64,000 nucleotides of DNA from Kordia sp. (GTDB lineage Bacteria > Bacteroidota > Bacteroidia > Flavobacteriales > Flavobacteriaceae): NCBI RefSeq assembly GCF_022447245.1, contig NZ_JAKVBC010000010.1, forward strand, positions 62,001-126,000, in the 5' to 3' direction. Numbering within the stretch: the first letter of the stretch is position 1; the number at the start of each line of letters is the position of its first letter. Shown here piece by piece: positions 35,113 through 45,689 of this stretch. Made by a program: the position numbers and the translations under genes. The notes beneath the pieces were generated by a model. The model had not been told where the DNA came from and did not search any database. It saw nothing but the letters and a program-made list of their open reading frames with translations.

Positions 35113-35473
35113 AATAATTTATTTTCATTGAAGTATGGGTACTTGGACGACTTCACGAAAAAAACTTACCAAAATCACTATCACAAAAATCAATTAATTA
35201 TAACTAAAACTTATAGTGAAGGTTTTTATGATTTGTTTTAACAATTTAAAATAGCTTAATAAAAACCTACGTTTCAACAGCTTACACATGAAATATTTTG
35301 TATTTCTTTTTCCTATTTTAACATTTCACTTTTTGTTATAAATACCACAAAAAGTTTTGAAATTAATTTTAAAAACTTCAATTATGAAGGATATTTTGAT
35401 GGTTTTTTAGCTTTTTTTAATGTATTTGAAGTGTTTTTAAAAGAGATTTTAATAAAACATCAAAATTGTCCAT
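35113..35473. other. AT-rich intergenic region without a gene
   Basis: About 360 bases with no protein-like frame on either strand and very high AT content. It separates the broken spondin gene's start from the end of the ASPIC/FG-GAP gene and so should contain the promoter of the former, but no clean minus-strand TAnnTTTG box was identified. Confidence 0.4.
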
Positions 35474-35510
35474 AAAAAAACTCCAATACTATGATAGCAT
35501 TGGAGTTTTA
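35474..35510 (-). terminator. intrinsic terminator of the FG-GAP/ASPIC gene
   Basis: AAAACTCCAAT (35477-35487) and ATTGGAGTTTT (35499-35509) form an 11-bp perfect stem with an A-run on the left, which is a T-run in minus-strand transcripts. It lies 22 bases after the gene's stop. Confidence 0.85.
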
Positions 35511-35531
35511 TATGAATGTATATTTTATTTC

Positions 35532-38500
35532 TTATTGTTTGATGAATTTTTGTGTAAATACTTTTCCATCAGATTCTAAACGTAAGATATAGTTTCCTGT
35601 TTGTAATCTAGATACATCTATTGAATGTTCCTTTAGTTTTAAATTCATTACACGTTTTCCTTCAATATTGAAGATTGTGGCAACTTTTCCAACCAAACTT
35701 ACTGGACTGTTGATATTCATTACTTTTCCAACCGGATTTGGATGAACAGCAACACTTTCTAACGTTTCATCAGGAATACTTAAAGTTTGTCCTTCTGTAA
35801 TCACATGGTGCGTATTGATGCCTGGATTCACAACATTATCTACTGTTCCTGATGGCCAGTAAATAACTATATTATCAATAGTATCATCTGTTCCTAAACC
35901 AAAGTGCGCATTTAACGTACTCATAAAGCGGAATCCTTCTCCACTACGCACATCGCGAATTTGTATTCCAGAAGCTGTATGTACTTCAATTCTAGCACCA
36001 ATTCCATTGATATTACTTGCAACTCCTGTCGTAGTAATTGTTACCCAATTATTACTATTTGTTGTATTGGTATATAATGTCGTTCCCGAGATGGCATCAA
36101 TGAATCCATCATTATTTAAATCTCCAAAAGAACCATTGTTACCCGCAAGAACATTGTCATGTACGGTAAATGTCAAATTTCCATTTCCAAATAGAATACT
36201 TCCGTTAGAAGCAATGTCTAAATTTCCATCATTGTCAAAGTCATATGTTGCATTTTCAATTCCTAAATTGGTTAATGCTGGTAATATTCCAGAAGAAGAT
36301 GTTACATCTGTAAATGTACCATTTCCATTGTTTCTCATTAATTTATGCGTTCCGTCTGCTGTAGAGCTAGCACCTACAAAAACGTCCATGTCTCCATCGT
36401 TGTCATAATCTCCCCAAGCAGAAGACCATGTTTGTAATGGATCAGCCAAACCAGCAGTAGAAGCTACTTCTGTAAAGTTTCCACTTCCATCATTTTCGTG
36501 TAATTCGTTGATGTTTATTGTGGTAGAACCTCCACGGCATTTTGCGATAAACATATCCATGTCTCTATCGTTGTCATAATCAATCCAGATAGATCCATAA
36601 TTTCCTCCACCTGCAATGTCTCCAAGTCCACCTTGGTTAAAAGTTAGGTTTCCGTTTCCATCGTTCATATAGTATACATTTGGATCTACATCATGACACA
36701 CAAAGGCATCTAGGTTTCCATCTTGATCTAAATCCACAAAATTTGAACGTTGTGAGAATACATAATCTGTTCCTGATATTTCGGTAAATCCAGTACCTGT
36801 AGCATTTGCTCTCATAAAGGTAACTCCACTTCCTCCACCGTATAATAAATCGGTAAATCCGTTTCGGTCATAATCGGCTGCAGCCAAACTCCAAGAAGGT
36901 GTGTTATCTGCATTTGTTGTCGCAATATTTGTTGCGGTACTACTTAATCCTCCAGAAGATTGCTGATAGAATATATTAACGTTTGTCGCGGTAATAGAAA
37001 CTACATCATCTAAAAAATCACCGTTCATATCAACAGCCGCTCTTTGACTACCACTTGTAGATACCGTTGATGTCGTAAATTCAGCTGGCGGTGGCGGTGC
37101 TAATGTTGAGAAATTAAAAGGTCCGCCCCAAATACTTGTATCTATACCACAAATAGCACGCACATATACTTCATAAGGTGTCCCAGCATTTAAAGAGTTT
37201 ACATTTACACTTGTTGCACTCGCTGCAGTTCCTGCTCCTGTTGGAGTTCCTGTACCAGCAAGTTGTACTACATATTCCCAAGCAGTTTCTCCACTATTTG
37301 GAGACCAAGAAATCGTTGCTGAATCTTGTGTAATAGCTGATGCTGTTATGCTTGATGGTGCAATACAGAAGGATCCGCAAGTTTCTATACGTACAAAATC
37401 GATAGACATATCTCCTTGAAAACCAGTCCCTGTTCCTGTGTGACTAAATTCTACATAAATTACTTGTCCTAGGTACGAATCTAAATTTACACCTACTGGC
37501 ACCCAAGCTTCCGATCCACTTGTTTGTAATTCTCCTGATAGTGTAAATTCTGTTGTAAAAGGTCCAGAAGCAGACGTTCCTATTCCTACGTTTAAAGTTC
37601 CCATATCTGCTCCATACGCATGCAAATAGAACGATAATTCGGCACCATCTGTTGCCGTAGTCAAATCAATTACTGGACTTACTGCTGAAGCCGTTGCTGT
37701 ACTGTTTCCTGAAGCTTCGTAGTTCATGAAGTTACTTCCACTAAAAGCAGTATCTGCTCCTGTATCGGCAGAAGTAGCATCGTTAGGAATTTCCCAAGAA
37801 CCATTTCCATCATTCAAATCTCCTGTCCAACCAGAAGCTGAATCAAATTCTTCTGTAAAAAGAAATGTAGATGATCCTGATGCGCAAGTAACACCTACAG
37901 GTGCTGGCGGTGGACAATTACTTTGTGTTATAGAACCACTATTTACACTACAGTTTACATCTTGATCATTTTGAAGTGTAATCACGACGTCTGTTGCATT
38001 GGCATAAGGTCCAAATTGAACCATTCCTGTATTTGATAAGTTTTGGCTTGTACTTCCTTGATTATCAGAAATTGTTAGCGATGTAGCCGAACCTAAATCA
38101 GTTACATCTACATCTACTAAAAATCCTCCACTTGTAGCACAATCGTCAACTACAGTGTAGTTTACTGTTGGATTGGTACATGTAGCACATCTTACATCAA
38201 AATCCCAATGTACATACCCGTTGGTATCACAGCTAATAGCTCCGTCAGAGTTAGCCATTACAGTGATCGTATCTCCACTTGATTGGAATGTTAGGCCTGT
38301 TAAATCTCCATTATTACCATAGTCATTGTATAATTCACTTCCATCAGAATCTAAAACGATCAATTCGTCCCAGTTATTTTCTGTTTGTCCAGCATTGAAT
38401 GTTACTTGTAAACCTGATCCATCAGAACTTACAAACACAAAGCTAGTAGTATCGTTTATTGTATAACAATAGGTTGTATTTACAGCGCCTGACGAACAAT

Positions 38501-38570
38501 CAACTGTTGTTTGGGCTGCTGCAAAAAAGCTAGATGCTAAAAAGCATATTAGTAACGTAATTTTATTCAT
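35532..38570 (-). CDS. secreted FG-GAP/VCBS repeat protein with ASPIC/UnbV domain and T9SS sorting domain
   Basis: 1012 residues with signal peptide (LLICFLASSFFAAAQ). Order: CUB-like domain (about 25-130), PKD/Ig-like spacer, MAM-like beta domain (ending IDFVRIETCGSF), fibronectin III (APSSITASAITQDSATISW), then several FG-GAP/VCBS repeats with calcium-type loops (DYDRNGFTDLLYG, DYDNDRDMDMFIA, DYDNDGDMDVFVG, DFDNDGNLDIASN, DLNNDGFIDAISG). ASPIC/UnbV (INGIGARIEVHTASG, GLGTDDTIDNIVIYWPSG) precedes the type A C-terminal sorting signal (HPNPVGKVMNINSP ... NYILRLESDGK). The repeats form a beta-propeller used for adhesion or ligand binding. Exported through T9SS to the cell surface. Confidence 0.9.
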   Translation of the reverse strand: MNKITLLICFLASSFFAAAQTTVDCSSGAVNTTYCYTINDTTSFVFVSSDGSGLQVTFNAGQTENNWDELIVLDSDGSELYNDYGNNGDLTGLTFQSSGDTITVMANSDGAISCDTNGYVHWDFDVRCATCTNPTVNYTVVDDCATSGGFLVDVDVTDLGSATSLTISDNQGSTSQNLSNTGMVQFGPYANATDVVITLQNDQDVNCSVNSGSITQSNCPPPAPVGVTCASGSSTFLFTEEFDSASGWTGDLNDGNGSWEIPNDATSADTGADTAFSGSNFMNYEASGNSTATASAVSPVIDLTTATDGAELSFYLHAYGADMGTLNVGIGTSASGPFTTEFTLSGELQTSGSEAWVPVGVNLDSYLGQVIYVEFSHTGTGTGFQGDMSIDFVRIETCGSFCIAPSSITASAITQDSATISWSPNSGETAWEYVVQLAGTGTPTGAGTAASATSVNVNSLNAGTPYEVYVRAICGIDTSIWGGPFNFSTLAPPPPAEFTTSTVSTSGSQRAAVDMNGDFLDDVVSITATNVNIFYQQSSGGLSSTATNIATTNADNTPSWSLAAADYDRNGFTDLLYGGGSGVTFMRANATGTGFTEISGTDYVFSQRSNFVDLDQDGNLDAFVCHDVDPNVYYMNDGNGNLTFNQGGLGDIAGGGNYGSIWIDYDNDRDMDMFIAKCRGGSTTININELHENDGSGNFTEVASTAGLADPLQTWSSAWGDYDNDGDMDVFVGASSTADGTHKLMRNNGNGTFTDVTSSSGILPALTNLGIENATYDFDNDGNLDIASNGSILFGNGNLTFTVHDNVLAGNNGSFGDLNNDGFIDAISGTTLYTNTTNSNNWVTITTTGVASNINGIGARIEVHTASGIQIRDVRSGEGFRFMSTLNAHFGLGTDDTIDNIVIYWPSGTVDNVVNPGINTHHVITEGQTLSIPDETLESVAVHPNPVGKVMNINSPVSLVGKVATIFNIEGKRVMNLKLKEHSIDVSRLQTGNYILRLESDGKVFTQKFIKQ

Positions 38571-38638
38571 TCGATTGCTTGGTTTTTATGCTACGAACCT
38601 TTGGATGTGTTCGTAGCGTTCGTTTAGTTAATAGTCTT

Positions 38639-39757
38639 TTATTCACATTCAGTAGTGATTTCATCAATCCATTGTCCAATCATTTGGACTGCTTCTTTGT
38701 GGATAATGCTTCTACCGAGTAATGGCATTCTAAATTCTTCTGCTTCCGTATTCAATCTATAATACATTACAGAACGTTCTTTTAATGAAGGTGTTACGAT
38801 ATTGATCATTCCTGAGATTTCTTCATCAGGATCAATACAAATTCCTAAATTATTAGGATCTCCAGATTCGTCAAAAGCAAAGCGCACTGGTCTATAATCG
38901 CAATGTGATCCTTCTTGGTGACAGTGAGCGCAGTTAATGTCAATGTATGAGCGAACACGAAGATCGATAGGTTGTGTTTCATCGCTCCATTTTACCACCG
39001 TATTGATTGTTGCAGGTAAGTTATCTTCTAAATATCCTTCGTTAATAAGCTTTTGAAGTTGGTTTTCAGTTCCATCAGCATAGTCATACATGCTGTTTAA
39101 GTTTTGTGGCTTTACACCAATTGGAACTGAAGATGTTCCGCTTTTGTGGCAGGTAAAGCATTCTACTTCTGAAGGAATTCTATAATTGGTGCTTTTCATT
39201 TCTCCCGCTTCCATAAACTCTACATTTGTAAACGAACCGTCAAGGCTAAATGTAGCTTCTGTTTGGTCATCGTTCCAAACGTAATCAGCAAAATACCAAT
39301 CGTCTGCTTTCTTTAACATTAAACGTGTTTCTATGATACGTGTTGTATTACCTGGTAGCACATTATCATAATAAAATGTTTTTATTAAAAATGTTCCTAC
39401 TGGCATGTCTATCAGTTCCATATCTGCCATATATGTTGCTTGTACATCGTTTGGCATCCAAATAAAACGTTTCTTTTTAGCGTAATCTGTAAATAAGGTT
39501 GAAATAGGCTCATAAGGAATTACACCTAATACTGGATTTTGATCCTTCATATCACCTTCAAAGAAACTGTATTCTGAAAGTGTGTTGAATGGAAAAGCGT
39601 CCATATCTAATACAACTGGTGAAGTTGGAATTGGCACATAGTCGTCATCTGTAGATGTTGGTGGTGGCATGGTGGGATCATTATCATCACTTCCACAAGA
39701 AAAAAGTGTAGCAGAAAGCACTACTAGAATAGCAATTTTACGTAGTTTTTTGATCAT
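38639..39757 (-). CDS. diheme c-type cytochrome-like lipoprotein (SO2930/HNE_0200 family)
   Basis: 372 residues with a lipoprotein signal (VVLSATLFSCGSDDND). Two CxxCH haem sites are visible: CFTCHKSG in the middle and CAHCHQEG later, each followed by a possible distal ligand. FPFNTLSEYSFF near the start and GVIPYEPISTLFTDYAKKKR, YADGTENQLQKLI and FRMPLLGRSIIHKEAV match the family recalled as SO2930-type diheme cytochromes, found next to FG-GAP or parallel-beta-helix proteins. Electron donor and acceptor are unknown. It lies 69 bases upstream of the FG-GAP protein on the same strand and may be co-transcribed with it. Confidence 0.82.
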   Translation of the reverse strand: MIKKLRKIAILVVLSATLFSCGSDDNDPTMPPPTSTDDDYVPIPTSPVVLDMDAFPFNTLSEYSFFEGDMKDQNPVLGVIPYEPISTLFTDYAKKKRFIWMPNDVQATYMADMELIDMPVGTFLIKTFYYDNVLPGNTTRIIETRLMLKKADDWYFADYVWNDDQTEATFSLDGSFTNVEFMEAGEMKSTNYRIPSEVECFTCHKSGTSSVPIGVKPQNLNSMYDYADGTENQLQKLINEGYLEDNLPATINTVVKWSDETQPIDLRVRSYIDINCAHCHQEGSHCDYRPVRFAFDESGDPNNLGICIDPDEEISGMINIVTPSLKERSVMYYRLNTEAEEFRMPLLGRSIIHKEAVQMIGQWIDEITTECE

Positions 39758-39932
39758 GTTTTAGTTTAGTTAGTCTACTAATATAACAAAAATATTAGAT
39801 GTTATATTTGATAATTAGCAAGTTACTCTTTATATAAGACAACTGAACCTCTATTAATCCTACCTTTTTAGCGGGATTATTTTTTGAAGTGTTCTTTTGG
39901 TGATTTTTATTTTAGTATTATGAAAAGGTTAT

Positions 39933-40880
39933 CTAATGAATCTCCAGACCAACCTCAACCTCTTTTTCCAACGCTTCTGAATGCTCAAAAAACACAATCA
40001 TCTTTTCATACTTCGCCAAGACCAAATAATGACTTCCTTTAAAATAGCTTTGTCGCACCGTAACTTTAAAATCTGAAGTTTCAGAGATTTTTAATTGATG
40101 TGGATAGACTAATATGGTTTCTGGAGAAGCTTCTTTTTCTGGAAATAAACTCGCAGGCAATTCATTGACTTCACCAAATAAAGACGCCACATATTTGTTA
40201 GGTGGATTGTTGTACAAGTCTTTAGAATCACTTTTGGCGATGAGTTCTCCTTGTTTTAGGACAATGGTTGTATTTGCAAATGAAAGTGCATCCGTGCGAT
40301 CGTGCGTAGCAACTATACAGGTAATATTTTCTTTTTTGAGATAGTTGAATAGGTTTCTACGTAAAGCGTTTTTTCGGAAGTTGTCTATGTGGCTAAACGG
40401 TTCGTCTAGTAATAAGACTTCTGGTTCGCGAGCTAAGGCTTTTGCTAAGGCAACACGTTGTTGTTGTCCTCCGCTCAATAGTTTGGCTTTGGTATTGGCA
40501 AATGCTGACATTTCTACCATTGCTAACAACTCATTAATACGCTGTTGTTTTTCCTCAGGATAGAAATTGGATAAATAAGTACCAATGTTTTCTGCAACGG
40601 TTGTATATGGCATTAAATCAAAATCTTGAGCTACATATTTCATACGTTCAAAGCCTGGTACTAAATGAAATGCTGGTCCTAAGATTTGTTCGTCATTCCA
40701 GAAGATTTCGCCTTTGTCCAAATCATGTAAACCATAGATAAGTTTGAGTAAGGTACTTTTTCCGCAACCACTTTCGCCAATAATTGATACATGAGTTCCT
40801 TGCGGAATTTCAAAAGAAATGTCTTTCAAAATGGGCGTATTTTCCAAATAAGAGAAGGAAATTTGTTGAACTCGAAGCAT
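39933..40880 (-). CDS. ABC transporter ATP-binding protein
   Basis: 315 residues. Walker A GESGCGKSTLLKLI, Q-loop YVAQDFDLMPYTTV, signature LSGGQQQRVALAKAL, Walker B VLLLDEPFSHID, H-loop VATHDRTDAL. It has a C-terminal extension of about 80 residues (LVYPHQLKISETSDFKVTVR) of the TOBE type seen in polyamine, sulfate or iron importers. No permease or binding protein is adjacent, so the transported substrate and partner are undetermined. Membrane-associated, cytoplasmic face. Confidence 0.92.
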   Translation of the reverse strand: MLRVQQISFSYLENTPILKDISFEIPQGTHVSIIGESGCGKSTLLKLIYGLHDLDKGEIFWNDEQILGPAFHLVPGFERMKYVAQDFDLMPYTTVAENIGTYLSNFYPEEKQQRINELLAMVEMSAFANTKAKLLSGGQQQRVALAKALAREPEVLLLDEPFSHIDNFRKNALRRNLFNYLKKENITCIVATHDRTDALSFANTTIVLKQGELIAKSDSKDLYNNPPNKYVASLFGEVNELPASLFPEKEASPETILVYPHQLKISETSDFKVTVRQSYFKGSHYLVLAKYEKMIVFFEHSEALEKEVEVGLEIH

Positions 40881-41028
40881 GGTGATTTTTTAGCCTTGCA
40901 AAAATACGGAGATAATTGTGAAAAATCTATTTTAAAAAGACACAGATTGCTATAGGTTTTATGATAAATTTTACAGCACGCTTCAACTACACTCAGCGTT
41001 TTTGAAAAGTTATAAATCTATTCAAGAG

Positions 41029-41064
41029 AAAACCGCCAAGTTGAACTTCAACTTGGCGGTTTTT
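41029..41064 (-). terminator. perfect palindromic terminator of the prolyl oligopeptidase gene
   Basis: AAAACCGCCAAGTTGAA and its exact inverse, separated by one base, form a 17-bp stem that ends in T on both strands. It lies 62 bases downstream of the minus-strand peptidase stop and can terminate in both directions. Confidence 0.88.
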
Positions 41065-41125
41065 ACTAATTATTTTTAAGCACTTCTCGATACAAATTTG
41101 TTTTACAAACTCATTCGAAATGGCT

Positions 41126-43255
41126 TTATTTCTTAAACTCTTCTAATACAGCTTTGTTTGGTAATTCTTTAAAGCCCATATTATATAATGTGAAACCATA
41201 GATATCAGCATATTGCTCAACAGTTTTTGAAATTGGTGTTCCTGCACCATGTCCTGCATCTATTTCTACTCGGATTAGTGTAGGATTACTTCCTCCTTGT
41301 TTTGACTGCAATTCAGCTGCAAATTTAAAACTATGTGCTGGTACTACACGATCATCATGATCTGCCGTAGTAATTAAGGTTGCAGGATACTGAACTCCTT
41401 TTTTCACATTGTGTAATGGTGAATATCCTTTTAGGTATTCAAACATTTCTTTACTGTCTTCAGAAGTTCCATAATCATACGCCCAACCTGCGCCAGATGT
41501 AAATTTATGATAACGCAACATGTCTAATACACCAACTGCTGGTAAGGCAACTTTTATCAAGTCTGGTCGTTGTGTCATGGTTGCTCCTACTAATAATCCT
41601 CCGTTAGAAGCTCCACGAATTGCTAAGAAGTCACTTGATGTATATTTGTTGTCAATTAAGTATTCTGCCGCAGCGATAAAATCGTCAAACACATTTTGCT
41701 TCTTCATTTTAGTTCCTGCTTTATGCCATTCTTTTCCATATTCTCCACCACCACGAAGATTGGCTACTGCATAAATTCCACCTTGTTCCATCCATACAAC
41801 ATTGGCTACACTAAAACTAGGCGTTAATGGGATATTGAATCCTCCATAACCGTATAAAATCGTTGGATTTTTGCCATTCATCTCAATTCCTTTTTTGTGC
41901 GTAATAATCATAGGAACTCTCGTTCCATCTTTTGATGTATAGAATACTTGCTTACTTTCGTATTCGTCTGGATTAAAATCTATTCCTGGTTTTCTATACA
42001 CTTCTGATGCTCCACTTGCTGGATTGTATATATACGTTGTACTTGGTGTTTTGTAATTTGTAAATGAGAAATATAGGGTTTCATCTTCTTTTTCACCACT
42101 AAATCCACCTGCACTACCAACACCTGGCAATGTAACTTCACGTACTAGTCTTCCATCATAATCGTACTGCAATACTTTGGAAACAGCATCTACCATATAT
42201 TCTGCAAAGAAATAACCTGATCCTTTTGAGATGCTCAACACATTTTCAGTTTCTGGAATAAAGTCTTCCCAGTTTTCAGGAGAAGGATTGGATGCATCAA
42301 CCGTTACTATTTTTTGGTTTGGTGCGCCCATATTTGTCATAATGTACAGTTTAGAACCTACATTTTCAATCACTCTTAAATCGTTATCAGTATGTCCAAC
42401 AATCGTTACAATTTCACTATCAGGTTTTGTTAAATCTTTCATGAACATTTTGTTTCCTGAAGTGGATACTGATGCTGTTATGAATAAGTAATTTCCATCT
42501 TTTGTAACACCACCACCAACATAACGATGTTTTTCTTCTGGAGTTCCTCCAAAAATTACTTCGTCTTCTTTTTGAGACGTTCCAAGCTTGTGGTAATACA
42601 GTTTGTGCTGATCTGTTTTGGCAGATAATTCACTTCCTTCTGGTTTGTCGTAACTAGAATAGTAGAATCCATCATTTCCTTTCCAAGAAATTCCAGAGAA
42701 TTTAATATCTACTAATGTGTCTTCTATAACTTCTTTAGAAGCTACATCCATAATGATCACTTTTCGCCAATCACTTCCTCCTACAGAAATAGGATAAGCA
42801 ACAATTTCTTTATTATCTGAAAAACTCATTCCACCTCCCATAGAAATGATTCCATCTTCCGAGAATTTATTGGGATCTAAAAAGACTTCTGGTTTTTCGT
42901 CTCCTTTTTGTCGATAGATTACATATTGATTTTGCAAGCCATCATTTTTATAAAAATAGGTATAATCACCTCTTTTAAAAGGAGCTCCAATTTTTTCATA
43001 ATCGATGAGTTTCGTGTATCTTTTTTTGATAGCTTCTCTGAATGGGATTTTGTCTAAATATCCAAAGGTTGTTTTGTTTTGTTCTTTCACCCAAGCTCCT
43101 GTTTCCTCTGAGCGATCGTCTTCTAGCCAGCGATACGGGTCTTTTACTTCAGTATTAAAATAAGTATCTACCACTTCTTTCGTTTGTTTTTCAGGTTCTT
43201 TCTCGCAAGAGAAGAAAAATACTGCGAGAGAGCTAATTATTAACAATTTTTTCAT
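41126..43255 (-). CDS. prolyl oligopeptidase family serine peptidase (S9A)
   Basis: 709 residues with a lipoprotein signal ([14 protein letters not shown]), so it acts in the periplasm or at the outer membrane. N-terminal POP segment [20 protein letters not shown], seven-bladed propeller in the middle, and the hydrolase domain at the end: [31 protein letters not shown], catalytic Ser in [13 protein letters not shown], Asp in [14 protein letters not shown] and His in [11 protein letters not shown]. The enzyme cleaves short peptides after proline. Length matches the family. It appears monocistronic with its own terminator. Confidence 0.93.
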   Translation of the reverse strand: MKKLLIISSLAVFFFSCEKEPEKQTKEVVDTYFNTEVKDPYRWLEDDRSEETGAWVKEQNKTTFGYLDKIPFREAIKKRYTKLIDYEKIGAPFKRGDYTYFYKNDGLQNQYVIYRQKGDEKPEVFLDPNKFSEDGIISMGGGMSFSDNKEIVAYPISVGGSDWRKVIIMDVASKEVIEDTLVDIKFSGISWKGNDGFYYSSYDKPEGSELSAKTDQHKLYYHKLGTSQKEDEVIFGGTPEEKHRYVGGGVTKDGNYLFITASVSTSGNKMFMKDLTKPDSEIVTIVGHTDNDLRVIENVGSKLYIMTNMGAPNQKIVTVDASNPSPENWEDFIPETENVLSISKGSGYFFAEYMVDAVSKVLQYDYDGRLVREVTLPGVGSAGGFSGEKEDETLYFSFTNYKTPSTTYIYNPASGASEVYRKPGIDFNPDEYESKQVFYTSKDGTRVPMIITHKKGIEMNGKNPTILYGYGGFNIPLTPSFSVANVVWMEQGGIYAVANLRGGGEYGKEWHKAGTKMKKQNVFDDFIAAAEYLIDNKYTSSDFLAIRGASNGGLLVGATMTQRPDLIKVALPAVGVLDMLRYHKFTSGAGWAYDYGTSEDSKEMFEYLKGYSPLHNVKKGVQYPATLITTADHDDRVVPAHSFKFAAELQSKQGGSNPTLIRVEIDAGHGAGTPISKTVEQYADIYGFTLYNMGFKELPNKAVLEEFKK

Positions 43256-43357
43256 TTCGTACTATTTAGTTTTGATGTGTTAAATAGAGTTTGCTAACTA
43301 TTTTTATAAAGCAAATTATATGTAACACTAGGATTGGTTTCCTTCAAATTTACTTCA

Positions 43358-43392
43358 AAAAAAACCACTTCCGTTAATTAGAAGTGGTTTTT
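43358..43392 (-). terminator. intrinsic terminator after the DoxX-like gene
   Basis: AAAACCACTTC (43361-43371) and GAAGTGGTTTTT (43381-43392) form an 11-bp stem with a 9-base loop. It is placed 22 bases beyond the stop of the minus-strand DoxX-like gene and before the peptidase promoter. Confidence 0.85.
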
Positions 43393-43413
43393 AACAAAAT
43401 GCTAAGATTTTAA

Positions 43414-43809
43414 TTAGTAAAACAAGGGTTTAAATTGTGACCAATGTTTGTAGATAAGTATCGTATTTAAAGTGGCTACTAGAAGTGCACCAACCATTCC
43501 GCCAGACAAATCTAAAAAGAAATGAAAGAGTAAAATATTTACTGAAATCGGTGCAAGTAAGATTAAGGAAAAAGGCACCCATTTTTTGAGAATTAGCAAC
43601 ACTCCAACATATACTTCTAATGCGCCAACAATAGGAAGAATATATCCTGTATTACCCAGTGAAGTCATAAATTTACCAGCATCTTCAGGAAGCTTTGGTT
43701 GTGGCAAAAAGCCTGATTCCATAAAAATCATAATAAGTTTATTAGCGCCAAATACAATGAGAATTAACCCTAATACGAAACGGATAATTTTAGTAAAGTT
43801 GGAGTTCAT
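43414..43809 (-). CDS. DoxX-like small membrane protein
   Basis: 131 residues from ATG 43809 (MNSNFTKIIRFVLGLILIVF); the longer upstream frame is not needed for the fold. Four hydrophobic helices, with FGANKLIMIF after helix one and TGYILPIVGALEVYVGVLLI, match the DoxX family of inner-membrane proteins often linked to redox or thiol stress. No catalytic residues are apparent. It is transcribed alone with a terminator behind it. Confidence 0.8.
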   Translation of the reverse strand: MNSNFTKIIRFVLGLILIVFGANKLIMIFMESGFLPQPKLPEDAGKFMTSLGNTGYILPIVGALEVYVGVLLILKKWVPFSLILLAPISVNILLFHFFLDLSGGMVGALLVATLNTILIYKHWSQFKPLFY

Positions 43810-43936
43810 ATGCAGAGAATTTTGAGTTAGTGTTCTAATAAGATATAAAAAAGATAGCGGACTTTCCAACTATTTTCGACAACCAGAACTATAATCCATG
43901 CTCAATAACTCACTAACCTATATTTAATTGCAAAAA

Positions 43937-43965
43937 AAAAGCACTTCCATTACAGAAGTGCTCTT
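43937..43965 (-). terminator. intrinsic terminator of asd
   Basis: AAAAGCACTTC and GAAGTGCTCTT form a stem around CATTACA with an A-run on the left that becomes T on the minus strand. It lies about 20 bases after the aspartate-semialdehyde dehydrogenase stop. Confidence 0.8.
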
Positions 43966-43983
43966 AACTATATAGTATATATA

Positions 43984-44973
43984 TTATACTAGTTTATGAT
44001 CTACTAAATGCTGTGCAATTTGTACTGCATTGGTCGCAGCTCCTTTACGTAAGTTATCGGACACAATCCACATATTTAGTGAGTTTGGCTGCGAGCCATC
44101 ACGGCGAATTCTTCCAACGAAAACCTCATCTTTTCCTTCTGCATAAATTGGCATAGGATATACATTTGCGTCTGGATTGTCTTGTACTACAACTCCTGGC
44201 GACTCCTGCAAGATTGTTCGAACTTCATCTAAGTCAAAGTCATTTTCAAACTCGATATTGACACTTTCAGAATGCCCACCAACTACAGGAATACGAATCG
44301 CCGTTGCTGTAATAGCAATGGTATTGTCATCTAAGATTTTTTTGGTTTCATTGACTAATTTTACTTCTTCTTTAGTGTATCCGTTTTCTACAAATACATC
44401 ACAGTGTGGCAATGCATTTCTGTGTATTGGATACGGATACGCCATATCTCCTTTTTCTCCTGCATATTCACTTTCTAATTGACGAACAGCTTTTACACCA
44501 GTTCCTGTAATAGATTGATAGGTAGAAACAACAATACGTTTTATTTTGTACTTTCTATGCAATGGTGCTAACGCAACCACCATTTGAATAGTAGAACAGT
44601 TTGGATTCGCAATAATTTTATCGCTTGAAGTTAATTGATTGGCATTAATTTCTGGTACTACTAATTTCTTCGTTTGATCCATTCTCCATGCAGAAGAATT
44701 GTCAATTACTGTTGTACCTGCTGCTTCAAATTTTGGTGCCCATTCTAAAGAAGTGCCTCCGCCTGCAGAAAACAATGCGATATCTGGTTTGGCGTCAATA
44801 GCATCTTGCATACTTACTATAGGATATGCGTTTCCTTGATAGGTAATTTCTTTTCCAATAGACCTTTCAGAAGCTACTGGAATTAAAGTGGTTACAGGAA
44901 AATTTTGTTCTGCTAATACTTTTAACATTACAGTTCCTACCATTCCTGTTGCGCCCACGACTGCTACTCTCAT
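43984..44973 (-). CDS. asd: aspartate-semialdehyde dehydrogenase
   Basis: 329 residues. NADP-binding start MRVAVVGATGMVGTVMLKVL, the catalytic Cys in VVPEINANQL..IIANPNCSTIQMV, the substrate loop STYQSITGTGVKAVRQLESE, and late RIPVVGGHSESVNIEF with the His base. The enzyme makes aspartate semialdehyde for lysine/diaminopimelate, threonine and methionine synthesis. Length is standard. Monocistronic with a terminator. Confidence 0.96.
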   Translation of the reverse strand: MRVAVVGATGMVGTVMLKVLAEQNFPVTTLIPVASERSIGKEITYQGNAYPIVSMQDAIDAKPDIALFSAGGGTSLEWAPKFEAAGTTVIDNSSAWRMDQTKKLVVPEINANQLTSSDKIIANPNCSTIQMVVALAPLHRKYKIKRIVVSTYQSITGTGVKAVRQLESEYAGEKGDMAYPYPIHRNALPHCDVFVENGYTKEEVKLVNETKKILDDNTIAITATAIRIPVVGGHSESVNIEFENDFDLDEVRTILQESPGVVVQDNPDANVYPMPIYAEGKDEVFVGRIRRDGSQPNSLNMWIVSDNLRKGAATNAVQIAQHLVDHKLV

Positions 44974-45142
44974 TACTTTTATTTTTATAGTCTTTAATTG
45001 TGTTATACAAAAATATTCATCTAATTTCTATTACGTAGATATTTCGGCATGTTTATTTTTTGTAAAATTAGGAATAAATACAGCGCAAAAGCTATGAAGT
45101 TTTCTAAATATCAAAAATTTCACAAAAAGTTACAAATAACAC

Positions 45143-45172
45143 AAAAGCCACTCATAATAGAGTGGCTTTTTT
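45143..45172 (-). terminator. intrinsic terminator of mscL
   Basis: AAAAGCCACT (45143-45152) pairs exactly with AGTGGCTTTT (45161-45170) around an 8-base loop. It lies about 20 bases after the mscL stop and forms T-runs in both directions. Confidence 0.86.
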
Positions 45173-45192
45173 ATAAAGTATGTTTTGAAAAA

Positions 45193-45603
45193 TTACTTCT
45201 TCAATAAGTCTCTAATTTGTGTTAATAGCTCTTCTTGAGTTGGTCCTGCTGGAGCTTCTGGAGCTGGTTCTTCTTTCTTTTTGGTTTTGTTGTATGCTTT
45301 TATGATTATGAACATGATCAAACCTATAATGATTAAATTAACAATCGCATTAATCCAAATACCATACGAAATTACCGCTCCACCAGCTTCTTTTGCAGCA
45401 TCAAGGGTTTCATATTCTTTTCCATCCATAGCAATAAACATGTTGGTAAAGTCTGTTCCACCAGTAAAATATCCAACAAAAGGCATTGCGATGTTGTCTA
45501 CAAATCCTTTAACAACACCGCCTATTGCGCCAGCCATGATAACAGCTACTGCAAATTCAATTACGTTTCCGCCAGTTATAAATTCTCTAAATTCTTTAAT
45601 CAT
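45193..45603 (-). CDS. mscL: large-conductance mechanosensitive channel MscL
   Basis: 136 residues. First helix block KEFREFITGGNVIEFAVAVI followed by GAIGGVVKGFVDNIAMPFVG is the classic MscL signature. The second membrane helix INAIVNLIIIGLIMFIIIKA and a charged C-terminal bundle (EEPAPEAPAGPTQEELL) follow. It opens under membrane tension to release solutes after hypo-osmotic shock. Homopentamer of the inner membrane. Monocistronic. Confidence 0.95.
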   Translation of the reverse strand: MIKEFREFITGGNVIEFAVAVIMAGAIGGVVKGFVDNIAMPFVGYFTGGTDFTNMFIAMDGKEYETLDAAKEAGGAVISYGIWINAIVNLIIIGLIMFIIIKAYNKTKKKEEPAPEAPAGPTQEELLTQIRDLLKK

Positions 45604-45689
45604 AATGTTTGATTGTTAGTTATTATTGAATTTAAAAGTAGTAAAAAATATGGTAGTTTTCAATTTGTTAGGGCGAACTTGTGTTCTAA

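Noticed and set aside
36007-36408. 133-codon plus-strand open frame
   Set aside because: Antisense shadow of the calcium-loop repeats in the FG-GAP protein.
36000-36900. regularly spaced repeated DNA that could suggest a repeat array
   Set aside because: The periodicity is from FG-GAP/VCBS protein repeats, with no identical direct repeats or unique spacers, so it is not a CRISPR array.
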